27,967 nucleotides of DNA from a virus. Under the pieces are notes generated by a model. The model saw only the letters and a program-made list of their open reading frames with translations. It did not search any database and was not told where the DNA came from. Shown here one piece after another: positions 1 through 8,263 of the stretch. The stretch is taken from positions 1 through 27,967 of IMG/VR virus record IMGVR_UViG_3300025632_000062. One strand, written 5' to 3'. The translations under genes and the position numbers were made by a program. Numbering within the stretch: the stretch's first letter is position 1; every line of letters starts with the position of its first letter.

Positions 1-3000
1 TGAAGTTGCAGTTGCTAAAGTAGTAGCAGTATCATAAGTTGTTATTGTATTAAAAGTAGTTATAGTAGTCTTAGTAGTATTAAAAGTTGTTGTCGTTTCT
101 CTATCTGTAGAAGTGCTTCGTGTTTCAATAGTTGTCGTAGTAGTATTAAAAGTTGTAGTTGTGGTCGTTGTAGTATTAAAAGTTGTTATTGTGCTAAAAG
201 TAGTTGTTGTAGTGTATTGAGTTACGGTGTTTTTATTAGTATTAAAAGTTGTAATAGTGTTTTTTGAAGTAGAAGTAGCTCTCTGTTCAATAGTTGATTT
301 AGTAGTGTTAAAAGTTGTAGTTGTGGTTGTTGTAGTATTAAAAGTTGTTATTGTATTAAAAGTAGTTATTGTAGCATATGCAGTAGTGGTAGTTGTATTT
401 GTATTAAAAGTTGTACTTGTAATATATGCAGTAATTGTAGTGTATTGGGTTACGGTGTTTTTATTAGTATTAAAAGTTGTTATTGTACTTTTTGAAGTAG
501 AAGTAGCCCTTTGTTCAATAGTTGATTTAGTAGTGTTAAAAGTTGTAGTTGTGGTTGTTATTGTATTAAAAGTTGTTATTGTATTAAACGTTGTAATTGT
601 ACTAAACGTGGTTGTAGTTTCTTTTGAAGTTTCAAAAGTTGTACTTGTGGTATAAGTTGTAATCGTATTAAAAGTAGTTGTAGTATTTTTAGTAGTATTA
701 AAAGTTGTACTTGTAGTATAAGTTGTAATCGTATTAAACGTAGTAATTGTAGTTGTAGTTGTATTAAAAGTTGTTATTGTACTATAAGTTGTTAGTGTAG
801 AATACGTAGTTGTAGTATTTTTTGAAGTCGATGTAGCACGTGTTTCAATAGTATTTCTACTTGTTTCAAAAGTTGTACTTGTAATGTATGAAGTAATTGT
901 ATTAAAAACGGTAGAAGTATTTTTAGTAGTATTAAAAGTTGTTGAAGTAGTGTAGGTTGTTATTGTATTAAACGTGGTAAGTGTAGTTGTAGTTGTATTA
1001 AAAGTTGTTATTGTACTATAAGTTGTTAGTGTTGCGTATGAAGTAGTAGTCGAATATGCTGTAATTGTATTAAAAGTAGTTGTGGTAGTTGTATTTGTAG
1101 CAAAAGTTGTTGAAGTAGTGTAGGTTGTAATCGTATTAAAAGTAGTTGTGGTATTTTTAGTAGTATTAAAAGTTGTTGAGGTAGTGTAGGTTGTTATTGT
1201 ATTAAAAATAGTTTCTGTTGTTTTTGTAGTATTAAAAGTTGTTATCGTACTATACGTTGTAAGTGTAGCATACGAAGTAGTAGTCGAATATGCTGTAATC
1301 GTATTAAAGGTAGTAAGTGTAGTTGTAGTAGTAGCAAAAGTTGTACTTGTAATATATGCAGTAATTGTATTAAAGGTAGTTATGGTATTTTTAGTAGTAG
1401 CAAAAGTTGTTATTGTACTATAAATTGTAGTTGTAGAATATGTAGTAGTGGTAGTTGTGTTTGTATTAAAAGTTGTTGTTGTACTATACGTTGTAAGTGT
1501 TGCATATGAAGTAGTAGTACTTGCTGTGGTATTATACGTTGTAATAGTTGAATACGTAGTAATCGTAGTGTATTGAGTTACGGTATTTTTATTAGTATTA
1601 AAAGTTGTTATTGTACTTTTTGAAGTAGAAGTAGCACGTTTTTCAATAGTTGTTGTATTAGTATTGTAAGTTGTGATTGTAGTCGTTGTAGTATTAAAAG
1701 TTGTTATTGTACTATACGTTGTAAGTGTAGAATACGTAGTTGTAGTTTCTTTAATAGTATTAAAAGTTGTTGAAGTGGTGTAGGTTGTTATTGTATTAAA
1801 AGTTGTTATAGTATTTTTTGAAGTAATTGTATTAAAAACGGTAGTGGTATTTTTAGTAGTATTAAAAGTTGTTGAAGTGGTGTAAGTTGTAATTGTATTA
1901 AAAACGGTAGAAGTTGTCTTCGATGTAATTGTATTTCTTGTTTCAATAGTTGATATTGATGTATTATAAGATGTTATAGTTAGCACACTTTGTGTTGTAT
2001 TTCTTGATTCTATTGTATTTCTACTTGTGTTATAAAACGTAATAGTAGAGTAAGTTGTTATTGTATTAAAAGTAGTAGTAACCGTTTTCGATGTATTATA
2101 CTGAGTAAGAGTATTTTTTGAAGTAGCAGTAGCCCTTGATTCTGCTGTTAATTTTAACGTATTAAACCTCGTTGATGTATTAAAAATAGTAGTAGTATTT
2201 TTAGTAGTATTAAAAGTTGTACTTGTGTTAAATGCTGATGCAGTTGTTCTCGAAGTGAGCCTATAAGTTGTTTTGTTTGTTATAAAGAAAGTATAATGTT
2301 TTGTAATAGTATTAAAAGTTGTAGTTCTTGAAGTATTCTTAGAAGTAGTTCTAACAGGTGAACCTCCAGGCCCATTTCCATAGCCTACCCACGTTGAGTA
2401 AGATGTGATGTAGGTCGTAGTTTTCGAAGTAGCTGTAGCATAGTAAGTTAGTTTATAAGTATTCTTTGCTGTGATGAAGTACGTATAATACGTAGTAGTC
2501 ACATCCGTTGTTGTCTGAGTATTTTTTGATGTGTTATAAACGGTAGAAGTGTTTCTCGAAGTAGAAGTTGTTCTTGTGGTATTATACTCCGTCACGGTAG
2601 AGTAGGTTGTTATTGTATTAAACGCGGTAATGGTATTCTTTGATGTAATGAAAGTTGTAGTAGTGTTTTTTGAAGTTGCAGTAGCTCTTGTTTCTATTGT
2701 ACTTTTGTTTGTAACCATCACCGTAGAAGTTGTGTAGGTTGTTGTATAAGTTGTTATTGTAGCAGTAGCTTTAGTAGTAATGAAAGTTGTTGTTGTACTA
2801 TAAGTTGTAAGTGTTGCATATGAAGTAGTAGTATTTTTTGAAGTAGAAGTAGCTCTTGTTTCTATTGTATTTCTACTTGTGTTGTAAGTAGTAATAGTAT
2901 TTTTTGAAGTACTTGTAGCATATGCGGTACTTGTGTTTTTTGAAGTAGATGTAGCTCTTGTTTCTATTGTATTTTTACTTGTATTATACGTTGTAATCGT

Positions 3001-6000
3001 AATTCTTGAAGTGATAGTGTTTCTTGTTTCAATAGTACTCCTGGTAGTGTTGTAAGTAGTAATAGTAGACTTTGAAGTTTCATAAGTTGTAGTTGTAATG
3101 AATGAAGTAATTGTATTAAAAGTAGTTATAGTACTCTTAGTAGTATTAAAAGTTGTTGAAGTTACTTTTGAAGTTGAAGTGCTTCGTGTCTCAATAGTGC
3201 TTAAAGTAGTAGCATAAGTTGTTATGGTACTTTTTGAAGTGATAGTGTTTCTTGTTTCAATAGTACTCCTGGTAGTGTTATACGTTGTTGTAGTAGTTTT
3301 CGAAGTAATTGTATTTCGTGATTCAATAGTTGCTAATGTTGTATTGTAAGTTGTAATAGTGTTTTTTGAAGTAGAAGTAGCCCTTGTTTCTAATGTGTTT
3401 CTACTTGTGTTATAAGTAGTAATAGTATTCTTTGAAGTAGAAGTTGCTCTTTGTTCAATAGTACTTTTTGAAGTGATAGTGTTTCTTGTTTCAATAGTAC
3501 TTAAAGTAGTATTATAAGTAGTAATAGTATTTTTTGAAGTAGAAGTTGCTCTTTGTTCAATAGTATTTCTACTTGTGTTGTAAGTAGTAATAGTATTTCT
3601 TGAAGTAGAAGTAGCTCTTGTTTCTATTGTATTTCTACTTGTGTTGTAAGTAGTAATAGTATTTTTTGAAGTTGAGGTGCTTCTTTGTTCAATAGTAATT
3701 CTTGAAGTTATTGTATTTCTTGTTTCAATAGTACTCCTGGTAGTGTTATACGTTGTTATGGTATTCTTTGAAGTAGAAGTTGCTCTTTGTTCAATAGTAT
3801 TTCTACTTGTGTTGTAAGTAGTAATAGTATTTTTTGAAGTTGATGTAGCTCTTGTTTCTAAAGTATTTCTACTTGTTTCAAAAGTTGTTGAGGTAGTATA
3901 AGTTGTTATTGTATTAAACGTTGTGATAGTTGTTTTTGAAGTAATTGTATTTCTTGTTTCAATAGTACTCCTGGTAGTGTTGTAAGTAGTAATAGTATTT
4001 TTTGAAGTCGAAGTTGCTCTTTGTTCAATAGTATTTCTACTTGTGTTGTAAGTAGTAATAGTATTTTTTGAAGTAGAAGTAGCCCGTGTTTCTATTGTAT
4101 TTTTACTTGTATTATACGTTGTAATCGTAATTCTTGAAGTAGCAGTATTTCTTGATGTTGATGTTGCTAAAGTAGTATTATAAGTCGTAATAGTTGACCT
4201 GGAAGTATTAAAAGTTGTTATGGTCGCATACGTAGTAATGGTGTTAAAAGTAGTTATAGTGCTTTTAGTGGTATTAAAAGTTGTTGATGTTGTCTTTGAT
4301 GTTGAGGTTGACCTTGTTTCTAAAGTATTTTTAGAAGTATTATAAGTAGTAGTAGTTGTCTTTGAGGTAATAGTGCTTCTTGATGTTGATGTTGCTAAAG
4401 TAGTATTGTAAGTGGTAATAGTTGACCTAGAGGTATTAAAAGTTGTGATAGTTGAATAAGTGGTAATTGTATTAAAGGTAGTTATAGTGCTTTTAGTAGT
4501 ATTAAAAGTTGTTGAAGTTACCTTCGATGTACTTGTAATTCTTGATGTTGCAGTCGATAGTGTAGTAGCATACTTTGTAATAGTTGACTTAGAAGTTTCA
4601 TACGTAGTAATGGTCGCATACGTAGTAATAGTATTAAAAGTAGTTATAGTCGTCTTCGAAGTTTCAAAAGTTGTAGTAGTAGACTTTGAAGTAGCGGTTG
4701 CCAATGTTGTAGCAGTATTATAAGTTGTTATTGTATTAAAAGTAGTAATGGTTGTTTTAGAAGTATTATAGGTTGTAATAGTTGTTTTCGAAGTAATTGT
4801 ATTTCGTGTTTCAATAGTATTTTTACTTGTATTAAAAGTAGTAATGGTTGTTTTAGAAGTATTATAGGTTGTAATAGTTGAATAAGTAGTAATTGTATTA
4901 AAAGTTGTAGTAGTGTTTTTCTGTGTATTGAATGTAGTTGAAGTTGTCTTCGATGTTGAAGTGCTTCTTTGTTCAATAGTAGTTTTTGAAGTCTCAAAAG
5001 TTGTAATGGTTTCTAATGTTGTATTGTAAGTCGTAATAGTTGACTTAGAAGTTTCATAAGTTGTAGTTGTAATGAATGAAGTAATTGTATTAAAGGTAGT
5101 TATAGTGCTTTTGGTAGTATTAAAAGTTGTTGAAGTTACTTTAGATGTTGAAGTACTTCTTTGTTCAATAGTAGTTTTTGAAGTTTCGTACTTTGTAATA
5201 GTTGTTGTATTTGTTTCAAACGTAGTAATTGTTTCAAAAGTAGTTATTGTAGCATATGCAGTAGTAGTAGTTTTTGAAGTTTCATAAGTTGTTATAGTCG
5301 CATACGTAGTAATAGTATTAAAAGTAGTTATAGTACTTTTAGTAGTGTTGAATGTAGTTGAAGTTACTTTAGATGTTGAAGTAGACCTCTGTTCAATAGT
5401 AGATAATGTTGTGTTATAAGTTGTAATAGTTGTCTTCGAAGTTTCATAAGTTGTTATTGTATTAAACGTTGTAATTGTATTGAAAGTTGTAGTAGTTGTT
5501 TTTGAAGTTTCAAACGTTGTGGTAGTAGACTTCGAAGTAGCAGTTGCCAATGTTGTTGCAGTATCGTATGTAGTAATTGTATTAAATGTAGTAATAGTAT
5601 TCTTCGTAGTATTAAAAGTTGTAATAGTTGTTTTTGAAGTAATCGTAGACTTAGAAGTAATAGTTGCTAATGTTGTATTGTAAGTTGTTATAGTTGACTT
5701 AGAAGTTTCATACGTAGTAATAGTTGAATATGTAGTGATTGTATTAAAAGTTGTAATAGTGTTTTTAGTAGTATTAAAAGTTGTTGAAGTTACCTTCGAT
5801 GTTGAAGTGCTTCTTTGTTCAATAGTTGATAATGTGGTGTTGTAAGTAGTAATAGTATTTCTTGAAGTAGATGTACTTTTTGAAGTAGAGGTTGCTAATG
5901 TGGTATTAAAAGTAGTAATAGTTGTCTTCGAAGTTTCATAAGTTGTTATTGTATTAAACGTTGTAATCGTATTAAAAGTAGTTATAGTACTTTTAGTAGT

Positions 6001-7347
6001 ATTAAAAGTTGTTGAAGTTACCTTCGATGTTGAAGTACTTCTTTGTTCAATAGTTGCTAATGTTGTAGCATACTTTGTAATAGTTGACTTAGAAGTTTCA
6101 TAAGTTGTAGTAGTTGTTTTCGAAGTTTCATACGTAGTAATAGTTGAATATGTAGTGATTGTATTAAAAGTTGTAATAGTGTTTTTAGTAGTATTAAAAG
6201 TTGTTGAAGTTACTTTTGAAGTTGAAGTAACTAAAGTTGTTGCTGTAGCTAAAGTAGTATTATAAGTTGTTATAGTTGACTTAGAAGTATTATAAGTGGT
6301 TGTAGTTGTCTTCGAAGTTTCAAAAGTTGTAGTAGTGTTTTTTGAAGTAGCAGTTGCTAAAGTAGTAGCAGTATCATATGTGGTAATGGTATTAAACGTT
6401 GTAATAGTACTTTTAGTAGTATTAAAAGTTGTTGAAGTTACCTTCGATGTTGAAGTAGTCCTCTGTTCAATAGTAGTTTTTGAAGTCTCAAAAGTTGTAA
6501 TGGTAGTTGTTGTAGTATTAAAGGTTGTAATAGTTGACTTCGAAGTTTCGTAAGTTGTTATTGTATTAAAAGTAGTAATAGTATTAAACGTGGTGATGGT
6601 ACTCTTCGTAGTATTAAAAGTTGTTGCAGTTACTTTTGAAGTACTCGTAGCTATTGATGTTGATGTTGACCTTGTAGTATTGTAAGTAGTAATAGTTGAC
6701 TTAGAAGTTTCATACGTAGTAATAGTTTCATATGTAGTGATTGTATTAAACGTGGTTATAGTGTTTTTAGTAGTATTAAAAGTTGTTGAAGTTACCTTCG
6801 ATGTTGAAGTTTCTAAAGTAGTAGCGGTGTTAAAAGTAGTAATAGTATTAAACGTGGTGATGGTACTCTTCGTAGTATTAAAAGTTGTTGCAGTTACTTT
6901 TGAAGTCGAAGTAACTAAAGTTGTTGCAGTTGATAATGTGGTATTATAGGTCGTGGTGGTTTCTTTTGTAGTATTAAAAGTTGTAGTAGTGTTTTTTGAA
7001 GTAGCAGTTGCTAAAGTAGTAGCAGTATCATACGTTGTAATCGTATTAAAAGTAGTTATAGTATTTTTAGTAGTATTAAAAGTTGTTGATGTTACTTTTG
7101 ATGTACTATATTCAGTAGTAGTTTCTTTTGTAGTATTAAAAGTTGATGTGGTATTTTTAGTAGTATTAAAAGTTGTTATAGTTTCTTTTGTAGTATTAAA
7201 AGTTGTTATAGTACTTTGTGAAGTCGCAGTTGCTAATTTCGTAGCAGTTGCTAAAGTTGTAGACCTGGTGGTATTAGTAGCCTTAGTTGTATTAAACTCT
7301 GTGCTGAATTTTAATTCGTCAAGAAACCCAAAAGCGCCGTTTGCCAT
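1..7347 (-). CDS. Giant threonine-rich hexad/tetrad repeat protein, partial (C-terminus beyond left edge)
   Basis: The frame starts at an ATG at 7347 with an AAGGGAT ribosome binding site just upstream. I read it codon by codon over most of its length, found no stop, and it exits at base 1, giving at least 2449 codons. The N-terminus (MANGAFGFLDELKFST) is non-repetitive. From about residue 20 the protein is built of six-residue units (ITTFNT, ITTYDT, ATTLAT, STSKVT) and four-residue spacers (TKST, TKNT, SRST). Thr is about half of the residues in the lines I translated, and I saw no Cys. Even positions are mostly Thr, Phe, Tyr, Leu or Lys/Arg; odd positions are mostly Asn, Ser, Ala, Ile, Glu or Thr, a two-residue alternation that suits beta strands. 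It follows a run of appendage-type genes after neck genes 13-15. I infer an elongated virion fibre or adhesin; the exact role is unknown. A mucin-like or ice-binding TxT surface is a weaker alternative. Confidence 0.85.
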   Translation of the reverse strand, partial: MANGAFGFLDELKFSTEFNTTKATNTTRSTTLATATKLATATSQSTITTFNTTKETITTFNTTKNTTSTFNTTKETTTEYSTSKVTSTTFNTTKNTITTFNTITTYDTATTLATATSKNTTTTFNTTKETTTTYNTTLSTATTLVTSTSKVTATTFNTTKSTITTFNTITTFNTATTLETSTSKVTSTTFNTTKNTITTFNTITTYETITTYETSKSTITTYNTTRSTSTSIATSTSKVTATTFNTTKSTITTFNTITTFNTITTYETSKSTITTFNTTTTTITTFETSKTTIEQRTTSTSKVTSTTFNTTKSTITTFNTITTYDTATTLATATSKNTTTTFETSKTTTTTYNTSKSTITTYNTTLATATTLVTSTSKVTSTTFNTTKNTITTFNTITTYSTITTYETSKTTTTTYETSKSTITKYATTLATIEQRSTSTSKVTSTTFNTTKSTITTFNTITTFNTITTYETSKTTITTFNTTLATSTSKSTSTSRNTITTYNTTLSTIEQRSTSTSKVTSTTFNTTKNTITTFNTITTYSTITTYETSKSTITTYNTTLATITSKSTITSKTTITTFNTTKNTITTFNTITTYDTATTLATATSKSTTTTFETSKTTTTTFNTITTFNTITTYETSKTTITTYNTTLSTIEQRSTSTSKVTSTTFNTTKSTITTFNTITTYATITTYETSKTTTTAYATITTFETITTFETNTTTITKYETSKTTIEQRSTSTSKVTSTTFNTTKSTITTFNTITSFITTTTYETSKSTITTYNTTLETITTFETSKTTIEQRSTSTSKTTSTTFNTQKNTTTTFNTITTYSTITTYNTSKTTITTFNTSKNTIETRNTITSKTTITTYNTSKTTITTFNTITTYNTATTLATATSKSTTTTFETSKTTITTFNTITTYATITTYETSKSTITKYATTLSTATSRITSTSKVTSTTFNTTKSTITTFNTITTYSTITTFNTSRSTITTYNTTLATSTSRSTITSKTTTTTYNTSKNTLETRSTSTSKTTSTTFNTTKSTITTFNTITTYATITTFNTSRSTITTYNTTLATSTSRNTATSRITITTYNTSKNTIETRATSTSKNTITTYNTSRNTIEQRATSTSKNTITTYNTTRSTIETRNTITSKTTITTFNTITTYTTSTTFETSRNTLETRATSTSKNTITTYNTSRNTIEQRATSTSKNTITTYNTTRSTIETRNTITSRITIEQRSTSTSKNTITTYNTSRNTIETRATSTSRNTITTYNTSRNTIEQRATSTSKNTITTYNTTLSTIETRNTITSKSTIEQRATSTSKNTITTYNTSRNTLETRATSTSKNTITTYNTTLATIESRNTITSKTTTTTYNTTRSTIETRNTITSKSTITTYATTLSTIETRSTSTSKVTSTTFNTTKSTITTFNTITSFITTTTYETSKSTITTYNTTRSTIETRNTITSRITITTYNTSKNTIETRATSTSKNTSTAYATSTSKNTITTYNTSRNTIETRATSTSKNTTTSYATLTTYSTTTTFITTKATATITTYTTTYTTSTVMVTNKSTIETRATATSKNTTTTFITSKNTITAFNTITTYSTVTEYNTTRTTSTSRNTSTVYNTSKNTQTTTDVTTTYYTYFITAKNTYKLTYYATATSKTTTYITSYSTWVGYGNGPGGSPVRTTSKNTSRTTTFNTITKHYTFFITNKTTYRLTSRTTASAFNTSTTFNTTKNTTTIFNTSTRFNTLKLTAESRATATSKNTLTQYNTSKTVTTTFNTITTYSTITFYNTSRNTIESRNTTQSVLTITSYNTSISTIETRNTITSKTTSTVFNTITTYTTSTTFNTTKNTTTVFNTITSKNTITTFNTITTYTTSTTFNTIKETTTTYSTLTTYSTITTFNTTTTTITTYNTNTTTIEKRATSTSKSTITTFNTNKNTVTQYTTITTYSTITTYNTTASTTTSYATLTTYSTTTTFNTNTTTTTTYSTTTIYSTITTFATTKNTITTFNTITAYITSTTFATTTTTLTTFNTITAYSTTTSYATLTTYSTITTFNTTKTTETIFNTITTYTTSTTFNTTKNTTTTFNTITTYTTSTTFATNTTTTTTFNTITAYSTTTSYATLTTYSTITTFNTTTTTLTTFNTITTYTTSTTFNTTKNTSTVFNTITSYITSTTFETSRNTIETRATSTSKNTTTTYSTLTTYSTITTFNTTTTTITTFNTITTYTTSTTFNTTKNTTTTFNTITTYTTSTTFETSKETTTTFSTITTFNTITTFNTITTTTTTFNTTKSTIEQRATSTSKSTITTFNTNKNTVTQYTTITAYITSTTFNTNTTTTTAYATITTFNTITTFNTTTTTTTTFNTTKSTIEQRATSTSKNTITTFNTNKNTVTQYTTTTTFSTITTFNTTTTTTTTFNTTTTTIETRSTSTDRETTTTFNTTKTTITTFNTITTYDTATTLATATS
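2220..2517 (-). other. Non-repetitive aromatic/Gly-Pro island inside the giant protein
   Basis: Codons of about 1611-1720 break the repeat. They contain TTTYYTYFITAKNT, then YKLTYYAT, then WVGYGNGPGGSPVR (residues 1653-1666), then ITKHYTFFITNKTTYRLTS. This includes the only Trp I noticed and several Tyr/Phe clusters. Thr still falls on even positions before, within and after the island, so the register is kept. It may be a folded insertion, a hinge or a binding site; the function is unknown. Confidence 0.7.
2640..4420 (-). repeat. Sub-block of 22-residue (66-bp) higher-order repeats
   Basis: Within the giant gene this block is dominated by a composite unit of SRNT, IETRAT (or IEQRAT), STSKNT and ITTYNT, 22 residues in total, recurring with losses and reshuffling. 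On the plus strand it shows as repeated ctcttgtttctattgt or ctctttgttcaatagt stretches followed by atttctacttgtgt. Blocks on either side use TTFNT and TKST/TKNT units more. The gene is therefore divided into zones of different repeat families. Confidence 0.75.
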
Positions 7348-7364
7348 AACTATCCCTTAGTTCA

Positions 7365-7775
7365 TTATGAAAACGGGCCTAAATAGTTGACTGCCACGTT
7401 ACTTGTGTTGACCACGTAATACGACATTAAAGAAATGCCGTTGGCGGATGTGTCAAATGATATAGAATCTCCTCGAGGGGTTTTAAACAATGAATTTAAT
7501 GTTATTGAATGACCACCTGAACTATCTTGTATTAGTGCGATAAGTCCACTTTGTCCTTCACGGCCTGATAAGGCGGTTGGAGTTAAAGTAACGTTACCGG
7601 TTAAAGTAAGATTATAATTGTTCTTTGCAGATAAGTCAATGTTATTAGCACCGGTTATAGAAGTCGAAGTTTGAGTTACGGTAAATGCACCATTAATCTG
7701 TACATTACCGCTACTTGTAACTTCGTTTAGTACGGCATTACTGCCTGATGTTATTACTTTTTTCCAATTTGGCAT
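7365..7775 (-). CDS. Tail-associated structural protein with NWKKVI N-terminus, 136 aa
   Basis: The N-terminus (MPNWKKVITSGSNAVLNEVT) is clearly related to that of the 354-aa protein encoded at 8264-9328, so the two are paralogues at this end. The rest is different: a beta-rich module with LTGNVTLTPTALSGREGQSG, then IALIQDSSGGHSI, then a YYV motif near the C-terminus. Similar modules are common at the ends of phage tail-fibre-like proteins (from memory of the family type, not a search). The start has a good AGGAGA site a few bases upstream. It lies 17 bases ahead of the giant repeat gene and could be its partner or a cap protein. I infer a virion appendage component; no enzymatic motif is visible. 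Confidence 0.75.
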   Translation of the reverse strand: MPNWKKVITSGSNAVLNEVTSSGNVQINGAFTVTQTSTSITGANNIDLSAKNNYNLTLTGNVTLTPTALSGREGQSGLIALIQDSSGGHSITLNSLFKTPRGDSISFDTSANGISLMSYYVVNTSNVAVNYLGPFS

Positions 7776-7856
7776 CTACTACTTCTCCTACTATACGGTT
7801 GGTTACTTCTTTTGAAGCCCACTTCCCTTAACGGGCCAATATAGACTATACTACTA

Positions 7857-8021
7857 CTACTTACTAATTACTTCTTTTTTTTCTTCTAAGTTTTTAAGTC
7901 TACTTACTTCCTTAAAAACTTTATTTAATACTGCTCCTACAAAAAGTGAATCTTTTCCTTTTATTGTAGAATTATAAATACACTCTTTTATAAAATCTAA
8001 CTCAGCTATATCGAATTTCAT
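7857..8021 (-). CDS. Small protein, 54 aa, paralogous to the upstream 74-aa protein
   Basis: The ATG at 8021 overlaps the TGA stop of the upstream gene by four bases (ATGA, 8018-8021), with AGG a few bases before it, so the start is well placed. The product begins MKFDIAELDFIKECIYNST and ends LKNLEEKKEVISK. The pattern ELDFIKECIYNSTIKGKDS followed by a short helix ending KVFKEVSRL parallels HIEWLLRTIGDSVSLRGSDL and its following helix WLQSEYKRL in the neighbour. Both look like a small two-helix domain. No function is recognised; it may be an accessory assembly factor. Such a short gene is easily missed by automated calling. Confidence 0.75.
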   Translation of the reverse strand: MKFDIAELDFIKECIYNSTIKGKDSLFVGAVLNKVFKEVSRLKNLEEKKEVISK

Positions 8022-8242
8022 CCTGTTAGCCTCTTGTACTCACTTTGTAACCATTGAACTGAATCAATCGCAACTTGTAAATCAGAACCTCTTAGTGATA
8101 CTGAATCTCCTATTGTTCTTAATAACCACTCAATATGTTTTTTTTCTAAGTCTAAAACACTATTTGGTGTGTTCATTGCTGTTTTTGGTTTTGACCTTGT
8201 CGTTTTCTTACGTTTAGGGTCAACCTTGTCTATTAATCCCAT
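8018..8242 (-). CDS. Small helical protein, 74 aa, unknown function
   Basis: The first 25 residues are basic (MGLIDKVDPKRKKTTRSKPK), followed by a compact helical part: LEKKHIEWLLRTIGDS, a SLRGSDL turn and a helix ending WLQSEYKRLTG. The arrangement of Leu/Ile, a G at the turn and a final L/Y-rich helix resembles small conserved proteins seen among marine T4-like phage structural genes (from memory, not a search). It sits between the 354-aa appendage gene and its own smaller paralogue at 7857-8021, with which it shares an ATGA junction. The AAGG upstream of the ATG supports the start. Function is not recognised. Confidence 0.75.
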   Translation of the reverse strand: MGLIDKVDPKRKKTTRSKPKTAMNTPNSVLDLEKKHIEWLLRTIGDSVSLRGSDLQVAIDSVQWLQSEYKRLTG

Positions 8243-8263
8243 ATGTAACCTTTATCTTCTATT

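Larger units (their letters stand above)
1..7270 (-). repeat. Degenerate tandem repeat array, units of 18 and 12 bp
   Basis: Almost the whole region is made of 18-bp units (coding ITTFNT-like hexads) and 12-bp units (coding TKST-like tetrads). On the plus strand the core attaaaagttgt recurs dozens of times with nearly fixed synonymous bases, while neighbouring Thr codons vary among all four ACN codons. The last visible codons (line 1-60, TTFNTITTYDTATTLATATS) match a stretch near codons 98-117 at the N-terminal end, so the array continues past the left edge in the same style. The coding strand is very poor in G. The pattern suggests growth by slippage or unequal recombination under selection to stay in frame. 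Confidence 0.9.

Noticed and set aside
4728-4997. Minus-strand 89-residue frame rich in Leu and Gln inside the repeat gene
   Set aside because: It is an out-of-frame reading of the same repeats; the long frame covers it without interruption.
1-7270. CRISPR array or tandem non-coding satellite
   Set aside because: There are no constant repeats with unique spacers; units are coding, in frame and of variable order.
227-7360. Plus-strand open frames rich in Val, Leu and Lys (for example 227-655, 4460-4723, 6953-7360) that resemble membrane proteins
   Set aside because: They are antisense shadows of the threonine repeat: GTT/GTA strings arise from the complement of ACT/ACA codons. They start at chance ATGs and lack ribosome binding sites, while the minus frame is open throughout.
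7776-7856. Terminator in the gap between the 54-aa and 136-aa genes
   Set aside because: Only a four-pair GCCC/GGGC stem and no U-tract are visible.
7971-7985. TATAAATA on the plus strand near 7975 as a promoter
   Set aside because: It lies inside the 54-aa gene (coding C-I-Y-N) and is not in a gap before a gene.
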